This document shows, piece after piece, positions 1-6,646 of a DNA stretch of 9,375 nucleotides. How positions within the stretch are numbered: position 1 is the first letter of the stretch; each line of letters opens with the position of its first letter. The position numbers and the translations under genes were made by a program. Source of the stretch: Paracoccaceae bacterium (lineage in GTDB: Bacteria; Pseudomonadota; Alphaproteobacteria; Rhodobacterales; Rhodobacteraceae); assembly GCA_023263735.1 (NCBI GenBank), contig JALQUQ010000089.1, positions 1 to 9,375 of the forward strand, in the 5' to 3' direction. The notes under the pieces are model-generated. The model was not told the DNA's origin. It saw only the letters and a program-made list of their open reading frames with translations, and did no database searches.

Positions 1-189
1 TCCCGACAGCCCCATCAGCACCAGAATCTCGCCCTCGGCCACGCTCAGGCTGCAATCATGCACCCCCAGAACCTGCCCGGTGGATTTCTGGATCTCGGCC
101 CGCGACTTGCCCTGATCCATCAGCGGCAGCGCCCGCTCTGGCTGATCGCCAAAAACGATGCTGACCCGATCGAATTCAACCGCCGTCAT
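1..189 (-). CDS. choV: Choline/betaine ABC transporter ATP-binding protein, N-terminal part (cut by window edge)
   Basis: This is the first 63 codons of the ATPase of a choline importer; the gene continues past the left edge. The protein begins MTAVEFDRVSIVFGD, has the charged N-terminal stretch LPLMDQGKSRAEI typical of ChoV/ProV/OpuAA-type ATPases, and the last visible residues are ILVLMGLSG, exactly where Walker A (GLSGSGKST in this family) should begin, so no catalytic motif is inside the window. The ATG overlaps the stop codon of choW by 4 bases (ATGA), which implies translational coupling and a choX-choW-choV operon. By family it would power import through ChoW from the cytoplasmic face. 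The assignment to choline rather than glycine betaine comes from the neighbouring ChoX and betIA. Confidence 0.88.
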   Translation of the reverse strand, partial: MTAVEFDRVSIVFGDQPERALPLMDQGKSRAEIQKSTGQVLGVHDCSLSVAEGEILVLMGLSG

Positions 190-1085
190 CGCGCAATCCT
201 CAGCATACGGTCCAACAAGATGGCCACCACCACGATGATAAAGCCCGATTCAAACCCAAGCGCGGTGTTCACGCTGTTCAGCGCCCGCACCACCGGCACC
301 CCCAGACCATTGGCCCCGACCAGGGCCGCAATCACCACCATCGACAAAGACAACATGATGGTCTGGTTCAGCCCCGCCATGATTTGGGGCAGGGCATAGG
401 GCAATTCCACCTTCCACAACAATTGCCGCGGCGTCGCGCCAAAGGCCGTCGCCGCCTCGGTCAATGCCACCGGCGTCGAACTGACCCCCAGATGCGTCAG
501 CCGGATCGGCGCGGGCAAAACGAAAATCACCGTCGCAATCAGACCGGGCACCATGCCCAGACCAAAAAACACGATCGCCGGAATCAGATAGACAAAGGTC
601 GGCAAGGTCTGCATCAGATCAAGGATCGGCGACAAAACCCCATAAAGCCGGGGCCGATGCGCCGCCGCGATGCCGATCGGCACCCCCAAACCCATGCAGA
701 CCACGCAGGCGGACAGGATCAAGGTCAGGCTCTGCATCGTCTCATCCCAATAGCCCTGATTGAGGATGAAGGCAAAACCCAGCACCGCCCCCAGACAAAC
801 CTTCCAACTGCGCTGCAAATACCAGGTCAATCCGATAAAAGCGGCAATCACGACCAGCGGGTGCAGATCGGGCGCATAAAGATAATGCACCTCAGGCTTT
901 CCCTCGGCCGAAAGCGTGGTCCAATGCGGCGGCTTCTCCAGCACGATCAGGATGCCCGCGATCATCGCTTCCATCCCTTGGGAAATCAGCTCGAACAGCC
1001 CCCCCAGATTGTCATTCATCCAGTCGAAAACGGATTTCGCCGCCTTGCCCACCGGAATCTTCGTATCGGTCAGCAGATCCAGCAC
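186..1085 (-). CDS. choW: Choline ABC transporter permease ChoW
   Basis: Inner-membrane permease of the choline importer, 299 aa. The sequence is strongly hydrophobic, with membrane segments roughly at residues 33-50, 76-90, 97-110, 116-140, 155-176, 181-196, 242-262 and 282-294. The permease EAA loop that docks on the ATPase fits the consensus exactly: E210-A-A-x3-G216-x9-V-E-L-P229. The start is GTG at 1085: an in-frame TAA lies 15 bases upstream, no other start is available between them, and a G-rich ribosome site (AAAGGGG) sits just before it. Residues about 52-74 form a polar periplasmic-type loop that seems longer than I remember for rhizobial ChoW, but I cannot align it here. It follows choX after an 81-base spacer containing a hairpin and overlaps choV by 4 bases. 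The related ProW/OpuAB permeases are an alternative, but ChoX makes choline more likely. Confidence 0.92.
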   Translation of the reverse strand: MLDLLTDTKIPVGKAAKSVFDWMNDNLGGLFELISQGMEAMIAGILIVLEKPPHWTTLSAEGKPEVHYLYAPDLHPLVVIAAFIGLTWYLQRSWKVCLGAVLGFAFILNQGYWDETMQSLTLILSACVVCMGLGVPIGIAAAHRPRLYGVLSPILDLMQTLPTFVYLIPAIVFFGLGMVPGLIATVIFVLPAPIRLTHLGVSSTPVALTEAATAFGATPRQLLWKVELPYALPQIMAGLNQTIMLSLSMVVIAALVGANGLGVPVVRALNSVNTALGFESGFIIVVVAILLDRMLRIAR

Positions 1086-1093
1086 GCCACCAC

Positions 1094-1147
1094 CCCTTTA
1101 TCTTGGTCCAAATATCCCGCGGGGGTGCGGGGGCGCGAAGCCCCCCC
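1094..1147 (-). repeat. GC-rich hairpin plus AT box in the choX-choW spacer (Rhodobacterales-type intergenic element)
   Basis: The spacer between choX and choW contains a perfect 6-bp stem, GCCCCC (1140-1145) against GGGGGC (1129-1134), with a 5-base loop. Read on the coding (minus) strand it is followed by a C-rich stretch, then GGGATATTTGGACC and AAGATAAAGGGG, the last part doubling as the choW ribosome site. I recall similar 'GGGGGC-TTCG-GCCCCC ... ATATTTGG ... AAGATGAAAG' blocks recurring between genes in Rhodobacterales. That memory is not checked here. There is no T-tract after the stem, so it is not a standard terminator. An mRNA-stabilising or attenuating hairpin that keeps choX message higher than choWV is a plausible role, as known for other binding-protein-dependent transporter operons. 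Confidence 0.5.
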
Positions 1148-1166
1148 TCCGGTCGGCTCACCCGTT

Positions 1167-2108
1167 TCAGTTCAGCGCTGCCGCAACCGCCGCCTTGGCA
1201 TCGCCGCCGTCCTTGGTCGTCACGCCCTCCAGCCAGGGTTCCCAGGTGGCCGGGTTTGCCGCCAGCCAAGCCTTGGCGGCGACCGCGCCATCTTCCCCGT
1301 CGTTCAGGATCGCGCCCATGATCTCATTTTCCATGGCCAGCGAGAATTCCAGGTTTTGCAGCAATTTGCCCGTGTTCGGGCATTCGGCAACGTAGCCCGC
1401 GCGCACGTTGGTGGCGACTTCCGCACCGCCAAAATTCGGGCCAAAGACATCATCGCCGCCCGACAGATAGGTCATCTGGAAATTGGCGTTCATCGGATGC
1501 GGCTCCCAGCCCAGGAACACGATCGGCGTCCCGGCCTTGTCGGCTTTGGCGACGGCGGCCAACATGCCCTGCTCCGAGGACTCGACGATCTCGAACCCGT
1601 CCAGCCCAAACGGGCCCGAGGCGATCATGTCCAAAATCAGACGGTTGCCATCATTGCCCGGCTCGATCCCATAGATCTTGCCTTCCAGTGCGTCCTTGGC
1701 ATCCTTGATGTTGTTGAAATCCGTGATCCCTGCCGCCGCGCCCGCGGCATTGGTGGCCAACGTGTATTTCGCGCCCACCAGATTGGTCCGCACGGTTTCC
1801 ACCTTGCCCGCGTCGCGATAGGGCGCGATGTCGGCCTCCATCGTCGGCATCCAGTTGCCCAGGAACACGTCGATATCGCCCTCGGCCAAACCGGTATAGG
1901 TCACCGGCACCGAAAGCACCTTGGTTTCGGTCTCATAGCCCAAGGCCTGCAGAATGACCGACGTGGCCGCCGTGGTCGCGGTGATATCGGTCCAGCCCAC
2001 ATCCGAAAACACGACCTTGTCGCAGCCTTCGGCAAAGGCCGAGCCCGCCAGCGCAAAGGTCACGGCCGATGTCAGCAAAGCGGTGCGCAGTTTAGCCATC
2101 TGAGTCAT
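1167..2108 (-). CDS. choX: Periplasmic choline-binding protein ChoX
   Basis: Substrate-binding protein of the choline ABC importer, 313 aa. Residues 1-26 are a classical signal peptide (basic MTQMAKLR, hydrophobic core, AFA then EGCD), so the mature protein starts near E27. The choline box of Sinorhizobium meliloti ChoX (as I recall it: W43, D45, W90, Y119, N156, W205) is matched by W39, D41, W86, Y115, N152 and W201, all with the same offset of four. C29 and C243 could form a disulfide. The ATG at 2108 is chosen because GGGAG lies 6 bases before it and the signal peptide begins there; the longer reading up to 2171 would put a polar extension before the signal peptide and run through the operator. 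ATG at 2099 (MAKL) is possible. First gene of choXWV, divergent from betI. A glycine-betaine-specific protein would differ in this box, so choline (possibly acetylcholine) is the best call. Confidence 0.94.
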   Translation of the reverse strand: MTQMAKLRTALLTSAVTFALAGSAFAEGCDKVVFSDVGWTDITATTAATSVILQALGYETETKVLSVPVTYTGLAEGDIDVFLGNWMPTMEADIAPYRDAGKVETVRTNLVGAKYTLATNAAGAAAGITDFNNIKDAKDALEGKIYGIEPGNDGNRLILDMIASGPFGLDGFEIVESSEQGMLAAVAKADKAGTPIVFLGWEPHPMNANFQMTYLSGGDDVFGPNFGGAEVATNVRAGYVAECPNTGKLLQNLEFSLAMENEIMGAILNDGEDGAVAAKAWLAANPATWEPWLEGVTTKDGGDAKAAVAAALN

Positions 2109-2127
2109 GGGTACTCCCTGTTTTTTG

Positions 2128-2147
2128 TTGATTGACGAGTCAATAAA
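2128..2147. promoter_or_regulatory. BetI-like operator in the choX-betI divergent promoter region
   Basis: ATTGACGAGTCAAT at 2131-2144 is a perfect 6-bp inverted repeat with a 2-base centre, extended by TT/AA on the outside (2128-2129 with 2146-2147). It resembles the ATTGA...TCAAT palindromes bound by BetI in other proteobacteria. On the choX strand a weak promoter can be drawn: TTGCTT (complement of 2166-2171), 18 bases, TTTATT (complement of 2142-2147), which would put the choX transcript start inside the palindrome, a position that suits repression. On the betI strand no convincing -10 was found. Because the whole spacer is 83 bases, a repressor here could control both directions. Choline is the known signal that relieves BetI repression in E. 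coli. Confidence 0.7.
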
Positions 2148-2191
2148 CTTCAAGTTAGCAGGGAAAAGCAACCAATTTCTTGGAACCCCGC

Positions 2192-2776
2192 ATGCCGAAG
2201 CTTGGAATGGAGCCTATCCGAAAGGAAGCCTTGGTCAAAGCCACGATCGTCGAGATCGGGCGGACCGGGTCTCTGGACGTGACGGTCAGCCAGATTGCCA
2301 AGCGGGCCGGGATGTCCTCGGCCCTTGCGCATCACTATTTCGGCTCCAAGGAAGAGATTTTTCTGGCCGCCATGCGCCACATCCTCACCCTCTACGGGGC
2401 CGAGGTGCGCGGGGCCTTGGCCGTGGCGCAGGGTCCGCGGGCCCGTCTGATGGCTGTGCTTCACGCCAGTTTCAGCCCGTCGAATTTTCGGCGCGAAGCG
2501 GTGAGTGCCTGGCTCAATTTCTGGGTTCTGGCGCAGACCGTGCCGCAGGCGCGGCGCCTGTTGGCCGTGTATCAGCGGCGTCTCCACTCCAATCTCGTGT
2601 CCAGTCTGCGGCCCCTGTCCCCCGACCGCGCGCCGGAAATTGCCAATACTTTGGGGGCCTTGATCGACGGTCTTTACCTGCGTGAGGTGCTGAAATCCGG
2701 CGCGCCCGATCCCGCGGCCTCGGTCGCCGTTCTGGCCGATTACCTGCAATCGCAGATCCGGGATATGCAACCATGA
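2192..2776 (+). CDS. betI: TetR-family choline-responsive repressor BetI
   Basis: Transcriptional repressor of choline-to-betaine genes, 194 aa (E. coli BetI is about 195). The start MPKLGMEPIRKEAL is close to the conserved BetI beginning MPKLGMQSIRRRQL, which decides the ATG at 2192 over an in-frame TTG at 2180. The TetR helix-turn-helix is at about residues 31-50 (TVSQIAKRAGMSSALAHHYF), followed by SKEEIFLAAMRHI. The C-terminal half is helical and would carry the ligand pocket and dimer interface. In this protein W107 and the FW pair at 110-111 are aromatic positions in the region where a quaternary amine might bind, but that is inference. The ribosome site is weak (GGAA, 6-7 bases upstream). 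It faces choX across a shared operator, and betA follows 381 bases downstream with betB missing in between. Confidence 0.93.
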   Translation: MPKLGMEPIRKEALVKATIVEIGRTGSLDVTVSQIAKRAGMSSALAHHYFGSKEEIFLAAMRHILTLYGAEVRGALAVAQGPRARLMAVLHASFSPSNFRREAVSAWLNFWVLAQTVPQARRLLAVYQRRLHSNLVSSLRPLSPDRAPEIANTLGALIDGLYLREVLKSGAPDPAASVAVLADYLQSQIRDMQP

Positions 2777-3157
2777 CCGCGGCCCGCCTGTCAGATACGG
2801 TTCGCCGGTGCCCTGTGCCTTTGCCCCAGATTTGGGCGCCGAAAGGGGCCGAATTGTCTGAAAATGACAACCGCACCGGTGGCCCCATCGGGGCCATGCA
2901 TCAACCCCTTACAGAAACCACCCCACAACCATCTGAAAAAGCGCTCATTTCTTCCAAAGCGTCAGGCCGCGCCCCCGCTCGCACGCCCGTGCAAATGCGG
3001 CCGTTCCCGGCGGTTTGTTTGAAAAATCCAAGATGCGCACCCGATATTTGGCGGGGCAGGGCGGTCTGCGCCGCCGCTCCCCGGTTCTCTCCCCCTCCGT
3101 CAGGGTGGGCGCCTGCGCCGCGCCGACCGTTTGACCAGCAAAGAAAGGCGTCACAGG
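2777..3157. other. 381-base intergenic stretch between betI and betA, no convincing gene
   Basis: No reading frame here has a plausible start, ribosome site and protein-like composition. What can be seen: a strong hairpin GGCCCC-ATC-GGGGCC (2881-2895, extendable by a T-A and a G-U pair) that may end or protect the betI message, though no T-tract follows it; an inverted repeat TTGTC (2854-2858) / GACAA (2866-2870) with a 7-base centre; and a short GC hairpin GGCGG/CCGCC (3060-3075). The sequence GATATTTGGCGGGG (about 3043-3056) is mildly similar to the AT box in the choX-choW spacer. There is no copy of the BetI-like palindrome. betB or betC would be expected here in many relatives, but I see no recognisable remnant of either. 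Confidence 0.6.
2879..2897 (+). terminator. Hairpin downstream of betI, possible terminator or processing signal
   Basis: GGCCCC (2881-2886), loop ATC, GGGGCC (2890-2895) form a perfect 6-bp stem, lengthened to 8 with T2880-A2896 and G2879-T2897. It lies about 105 bases after the betI stop. No run of T follows on either strand, so intrinsic termination is uncertain; it could instead be a 3'-end stabilising structure. Confidence 0.35.
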
Positions 3158-4807
3158 ATGCATGCGGATTATGTGATCGTGGGGGCCGGTTCGGCCGGCT
3201 GTGCCATGGCCTATCGTCTGGCCGAGGCGGGGCGTCGCGTGACGGTCATCGAACATGGCGGCACCGATGCCGGACCCTTTATCCAGATGCCCGCCGCGCT
3301 GTCTTATCCCATGAACATGGGCCTTTACGATTGGGGCTACATGACCGAACCCGAGCCGCATCTGAACAACCGTCGCCTTGTCACGCCGCGGGGCAAGGTG
3401 ATCGGCGGCTCCTCTTCGATCAACGGAATGGTCTATGTGCGGGGCCACGCCTGCGATTACGACACATGGTCCGGCATGGGGGCCGATGGCTGGAGCTATG
3501 CCGACGTCCTGCCCTATTTCAAGCGGATGGAAACCAGCCACGGCGGGCAGGGGCCTGAATGGCGGGGCACGGATGGCCCGTTGCACATCACCCGGGGGCC
3601 GCGCCGCAACCCCTTGTTCAACGCCTTTATCGAGGCCGGTCAGCAGGCGGGCTATCCCGTGACCCAAGATTACAACGGCGAACAGCAAGAGGGCTTTGGC
3701 CCGATGGAGGCGACCATCTACAAGGGGCGGCGCTGGTCGGCCGCAAATGCCTATCTGAAACCGGCGCTGAAAACCGGAAATGTGCAGGTGGTGCGCGGGT
3801 TTGCCCGCAAAGTGGTGATCGAGAATGGCCGCGCGACCGGGGTCGAAATCGATCAGGGCGGCGCGCCCTTTGTCATTTCGGCGGGCAAAGAGGTCATTCT
3901 GGCCGCCTCGTCGCTGAATTCCCCGAAACTTTTGATGCTCTCGGGCATCGGTCCGGCGGCGCATCTGGCTGAGCACGGCATTCCGGTGGTGGCCGACCGC
4001 CCCGGAGTGGGCGCGAACCTGCAAGATCACCTTGAAATCTATATGCAATTCGCGGCGAAACAGCCGATCTCGCTGTATAAATACTGGAACCTCTGGGGCA
4101 AGGCGATCATTGGCGCGCAGTGGCTTTTGACGGGAAAAGGCCTGGGCGCGTCGAACCAGTTCGAGGCCTGCGGCTTCATCCGGTCCAAGGCGGGCGTCGA
4201 ATATCCCGACATTCAGTACCATTTCTTGCCCATCGCCGTGCGGTATGATGGCAAGGCCGCGGCCGAGGGGCATGGCTTTCAGGTTCATACCGGCCCGATG
4301 CGGGCGAAATCGCGGGGGGCGGTGACCCTGCGATCCGCTGACCCCAAGGACAACCCCGTGATCCGCTTCAACTATATGTCGCATCCCGACGATTGGTCCG
4401 ATTTCCGCGCGGCGATCCGGCTGACCCGCGAAATCTTTGCCCAGCCCGCGATGGCCGCGCATGTCAAACATGAGATTCAGCCGGGGCTGAACCTGCAATC
4501 CGACGACGAATTGGATTCCTTCCTGCGCGATCACGCCGAAAGCGCCTATCACCCCTGCGGGACGGCGCGCATGGGGCGGGCCGATGATCCGATGGCGGTG
4601 GTCGATCCCGAATGTCGGGTGATCGGGGTCGATGGTCTGCGGCTGGCGGACAGCTCGATCTTTCCGCAGATCACCAACGGCAACCTGAACGGCCCCTCGA
4701 TTCTGGTGGGCGAAAAGGCCGCCGATCACATCCTTGGCCGTGATCCGCTGGCGCGGGCCAATCAGCAACCCTGGATCAACCCATCTTGGCGCAGCGCACA
4801 ACGCTAG
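3158..4807 (+). CDS. betA: Choline dehydrogenase (GMC oxidoreductase)
   Basis: FAD enzyme that oxidises choline to betaine aldehyde (and in several homologues slowly on to betaine), passing electrons to the membrane respiratory chain. 549 aa against about 556 for E. coli BetA, and full length. Visible features: Rossmann FAD motif GAGSAG at 9-14, GMC signature 1 [14 protein letters not shown] at 83-96, GMC signature 2 around [12 protein letters not shown] at 255-266, the BetA-typical [13 protein letters not shown] at 331-343 and IQYHFLP at 352-358, and the catalytic pair H465 (in [10 protein letters not shown]) and N511 (in GNLNGPSI), equivalent to H466 and N510 of choline oxidase. The ATG at 3158 has AGAAAGG upstream and gives the family's usual start; a TTG 27 bases earlier is unlikely. 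No betB follows, so betaine aldehyde must be handled by a dehydrogenase elsewhere. No terminator is evident after it. Confidence 0.95.
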   Translation: MHADYVIVGAGSAGCAMAYRLAEAGRRVTVIEHGGTDAGPFIQMPAALSYPMNMGLYDWGYMTEPEPHLNNRRLVTPRGKVIGGSSSINGMVYVRGHACDYDTWSGMGADGWSYADVLPYFKRMETSHGGQGPEWRGTDGPLHITRGPRRNPLFNAFIEAGQQAGYPVTQDYNGEQQEGFGPMEATIYKGRRWSAANAYLKPALKTGNVQVVRGFARKVVIENGRATGVEIDQGGAPFVISAGKEVILAASSLNSPKLLMLSGIGPAAHLAEHGIPVVADRPGVGANLQDHLEIYMQFAAKQPISLYKYWNLWGKAIIGAQWLLTGKGLGASNQFEACGFIRSKAGVEYPDIQYHFLPIAVRYDGKAAAEGHGFQVHTGPMRAKSRGAVTLRSADPKDNPVIRFNYMSHPDDWSDFRAAIRLTREIFAQPAMAAHVKHEIQPGLNLQSDDELDSFLRDHAESAYHPCGTARMGRADDPMAVVDPECRVIGVDGLRLADSSIFPQITNGNLNGPSILVGEKAADHILGRDPLARANQQPWINPSWRSAQR

Positions 4808-4818
4808 GGCGGTGGGGG

Positions 4819-4832
4819 TTGACATGGGTCAA
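4819..4832. promoter_or_regulatory. Upstream FNR/CRP-family-like palindrome (TTGAC-N4-GTCAA)
   Basis: TTGACATGGGTCAA is a perfect 5-bp inverted repeat with a 4-base centre, the geometry of FNR/DNR/NnrR-type sites. It begins 12 bases after the betA stop. Its centre is 32 bp (about three helical turns) upstream of the second box, near -73.5 relative to the predicted start. TTGACA also reads as a -35 hexamer, but no -10 follows at proper spacing. Confidence 0.45.
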
Positions 4833-4850
4833 GCGGCTTTGCGGCAAGGT

Positions 4851-4864
4851 TTGATCGATATCAA
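4851..4864. promoter_or_regulatory. FNR-type box (TTGAT-N4-ATCAA) upstream of the DUF465 gene
   Basis: TTGATCGATATCAA matches the FNR consensus TTGAT-N4-ATCAA at every defined position. FNR proteins (FnrL in Rhodobacter) bind this sequence when their 4Fe-4S cluster is intact, that is at low oxygen. The box is 61 bases before the start codon of the small gene at 4926, and its centre (4857.5) lies 41.5 bp before a start that fits the CATGAT -10 element, the classic class II activation distance. Confidence 0.75.
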
Positions 4865-4886
4865 GGCGATAGGGGAAAACTTCCGC

Positions 4887-4892
4887 CATGAT
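4887..4892 (+). promoter_or_regulatory. Predicted -10 element of an FNR-activated promoter
   Basis: CATGAT matches TATAAT at 4 of 6 positions. With this as -12 to -7 the transcript would start at 4899 and the FNR box centre would be at -41.5. The FNR box replaces a recognisable -35 hexamer, as is usual for class II promoters. The leader would be 27 bases and include the ribosome site AGGAGG. Confidence 0.4.
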
Positions 4893-4925
4893 CGCAGCGT
4901 CTGACTAAGGAAAGAGGAGGCGCGC

Positions 4926-5177
4926 ATGTCGAACACACCCCACGAATTGGCCGAAGAATTCCCGAACGATCTGGAGAAAATCTCGCAGATGAAGGCCACG
5001 GATGCGCATTTTGCAAAGTTGCTGCAGCAATACATCGATGTGAACCGCGCGGTGCATCGGGCGGAAACGCGGGTCGAGGTGATCAGCCCCGATGCAGAAA
5101 CCGAACTGCGCCGCACGCGGACGCATCTTAAGGATCACATCGCCTATCATCTGGCGCATGGGGCCGCGCATGGCTGA
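4926..5177 (+). CDS. DUF465 (YdcH-like) small helical protein
   Basis: An 83-aa acidic-to-mixed charged protein with no signal peptide or membrane segment, so probably cytoplasmic. It has the DUF465 pattern: DAHFAKLLQQYIDVNRAVHRAE at about residues 26-47 and LRRTRTHLKDHIAYHL at about 62-77, two amphipathic helices that in solved family members pack as a hairpin or coiled coil. The biochemical role of DUF465 is unknown and none is proposed here. The start is firm: AGGAGG (4915-4920) lies 5 bases before ATG. It appears to be a single-gene unit: an FNR-type box and a second palindrome upstream, a strong terminator 24 bases downstream, convergent with pccR. The FNR box suggests higher expression at low oxygen. 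Confidence 0.85.
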   Translation: MSNTPHELAEEFPNDLEKISQMKATDAHFAKLLQQYIDVNRAVHRAETRVEVISPDAETELRRTRTHLKDHIAYHLAHGAAHG

Positions 5178-5201
5178 CATCGCCCGAAACGGGTGAGACC
5201 G

Positions 5202-5230
5202 GGGCGGGCCTATGGCTCGCCCTTTTTATT
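5202..5230 (+). terminator. Rho-independent terminator of the DUF465 gene
   Basis: GGGCGGGCC (5202-5210), loop TAT, GGCTCGCCC (5214-5222) make a 9-bp stem with one G-U pair, followed directly by TTTTTATT. It begins 24 bases after the stop codon. The T-tract overlaps the last codons and stop of the convergent gene pccR (TAA at 5228-5226); read from that side the hairpin lacks a T-tract. Confidence 0.9.
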
Positions 5231-6632
5231 GTGCGATTTCATAGGGAAGGATTTCGCGCCGATCCGGATCGACTTTCAGCCGCCGTTCCAGCGGGGGCAC
5301 CGACCGTTGATGGCAATCGGGGCGTTCGCAGATGCGGCACGAAATCCCGATCGGCTCGAACCGGCCTTTCAGATCCAGACCATCGGCATAGACCAGCGCG
5401 GGCGCGTGTTGCACCTCGCAGCCCAGACCGATCGCATAGCGCCGGGTGGGCGCGTGAAAACTGCCCCCCGGTTTCGAAATGTCGCGCGCCAGACAGAAAT
5501 AACGCACGCCATCGGGGGTTTCGGCCAATTGGCGCAGGAACCGGCCGGGCACCTCAAAGGCGCGGTGCACATTCCACAACGGACAGGCCCCGCCAAACCG
5601 GGCGAATTGCAGGCGCGTCGCGGAATGGCGCTTGGTGATCGTGCCCGCCTGATCGACCCGCACAAAGAAAAACGGAATCCCCTTGGCGCCCGGGCGTTGC
5701 AGCGTCGAGAGCCGGTGCGCCACCTGTTCGATGCTGGCGCCAAAAATATCGGCCAGCCGTTCCAGATCATGCCGGGTCTGATGCGCGGCCTCCAGAAAGG
5801 CGCGATAGGGCAAAAGGGCGGCCCCCGCGAAATAATTGGCCAGCCCGATCTTGGCGATATCTCGGGCTTCGGGGGTCTGGAACCGGGCCAGATCCAATGT
5901 CGCCTCCAACAGCTCGTTTTGTGTTAAAAGTGCAAGTTGGTGCAGCAGTTGAAAATGCTGGGTCGCCCCCGAGGCCCGGGCCGAAATGTCCAGACGCCGC
6001 GCCACCGGATCATAACGCCGCATCACAGGAGCATCGCTGAAGTGCAGGCTTATCCCGCGTTTTTCCACTGCGGCGCGGGCGGCGGCAATCACATCGGGCC
6101 GCCCGTTGGCCATCCGGGCCCCCGCCACGAAATGTTCGGCCGCGCGGTCCACGGCATCGATGTAATTGTCGCAATAGTGAAAGAAGTCGCGCACCTCTTC
6201 CCACGGGCTGGGGCGCAGGGCGGCATCTTCACGGCCCAAGGCCTCATCCAGCGAGGCCAGCCGCTCATGGGTTTGGCGATAGGCGCGGTGCAGGTCCAGA
6301 AAGGCCCGGGCCAAGGCCGGGGCATTCGACGCCGCCAACCGCAGATCGGCCAGCGGCGGGGTGGTCGCCCCAAACACCGGGTCGGCCAGCGCCTCTTTCA
6401 TATCGCTGACCAGACGCTCGCCTTCGCCCACGGTCAATTCGGTCACATCCAGCCCGAACTCTTGCGCCAAGGCCAACACCACGGCGGCCGACACCGGGCG
6501 GTGGTTGTTTTCCATCTGGTTCAGATAGGGCAGCGACACCGCCAGTTTGTCGGCAAAGACCTTTTGCGTCAAAGACAGCCGGGTGCGGAATTCCCGCAGC
6601 TTTGCCCCGGCATAAAGCTTCTGAGTCGCCAT
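5226..6632 (-). CDS. pccR: Short-chain fatty acyl-CoA regulator PccR (ScfR family)
   Basis: Transcriptional regulator of propionyl-CoA assimilation, 468 aa. In Rhodobacter sphaeroides PccR is required for propionate/acetate induction of pccB and acts through the motif TTTGCAAA-X4-TTTGCAAA; RamB is a relative. Domains seen: XRE-type helix-turn-helix at about 8-66 (LREFRTRLSLTQKVFADKL then PYLNQMENNHRPVS); an IrrE/ImmA-like middle at about 150-300 with ANYFAGAALLPY at 265-276, but with HQLAL (231-235) instead of the HExxH zinc-protease motif, so it should not be a protease; and a C-terminal domain (DUF2083 type) with C350, C380, C405 and a C432-x2-C435-x4-C440 cluster that could hold a metal. 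ATG at 6632 follows a G-rich ribosome site and gives the typical XRE beginning. It lies downstream of the MFS gene (56 bases) but has TTTGCAAA boxes of its own, implying self-control. It converges on the DUF465 gene. Confidence 0.92.
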   Translation of the reverse strand: MATQKLYAGAKLREFRTRLSLTQKVFADKLAVSLPYLNQMENNHRPVSAAVVLALAQEFGLDVTELTVGEGERLVSDMKEALADPVFGATTPPLADLRLAASNAPALARAFLDLHRAYRQTHERLASLDEALGREDAALRPSPWEEVRDFFHYCDNYIDAVDRAAEHFVAGARMANGRPDVIAAARAAVEKRGISLHFSDAPVMRRYDPVARRLDISARASGATQHFQLLHQLALLTQNELLEATLDLARFQTPEARDIAKIGLANYFAGAALLPYRAFLEAAHQTRHDLERLADIFGASIEQVAHRLSTLQRPGAKGIPFFFVRVDQAGTITKRHSATRLQFARFGGACPLWNVHRAFEVPGRFLRQLAETPDGVRYFCLARDISKPGGSFHAPTRRYAIGLGCEVQHAPALVYADGLDLKGRFEPIGISCRICERPDCHQRSVPPLERRLKVDPDRREILPYEIAQ

Positions 6633-6646
6633 CCCCACCCCCCAAT

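Noticed and set aside
384..2135. Long open frame on the + strand (583 codons) opposite choW and choX
   Set aside because: It is antisense to two well-recognised genes, is very rich in Arg, Gln, His and Gly, has no family resemblance, and is a by-product of high-GC codon use.
2109..2171. Longer choX start at 2171
   Set aside because: It would place a 21-residue polar stretch before the signal peptide and would translate through the operator and promoter; the ATG at 2108 has a ribosome site.
2180..2191. TTG start for betI
   Set aside because: The conserved BetI beginning MPKLGM starts at the ATG at 2192.
2945..3043. Possible short - strand gene ending GRGLTLWKK
   Set aside because: The tail looks mildly protein-like, but there is no good start codon with a ribosome site and I recognise no family; it is only the end of the antisense frame.
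2945..4825. Long open frame on the - strand (626 codons) opposite betA
   Set aside because: Antisense shadow of betA, with low-complexity Arg/His/Gly composition and no recognisable domain.
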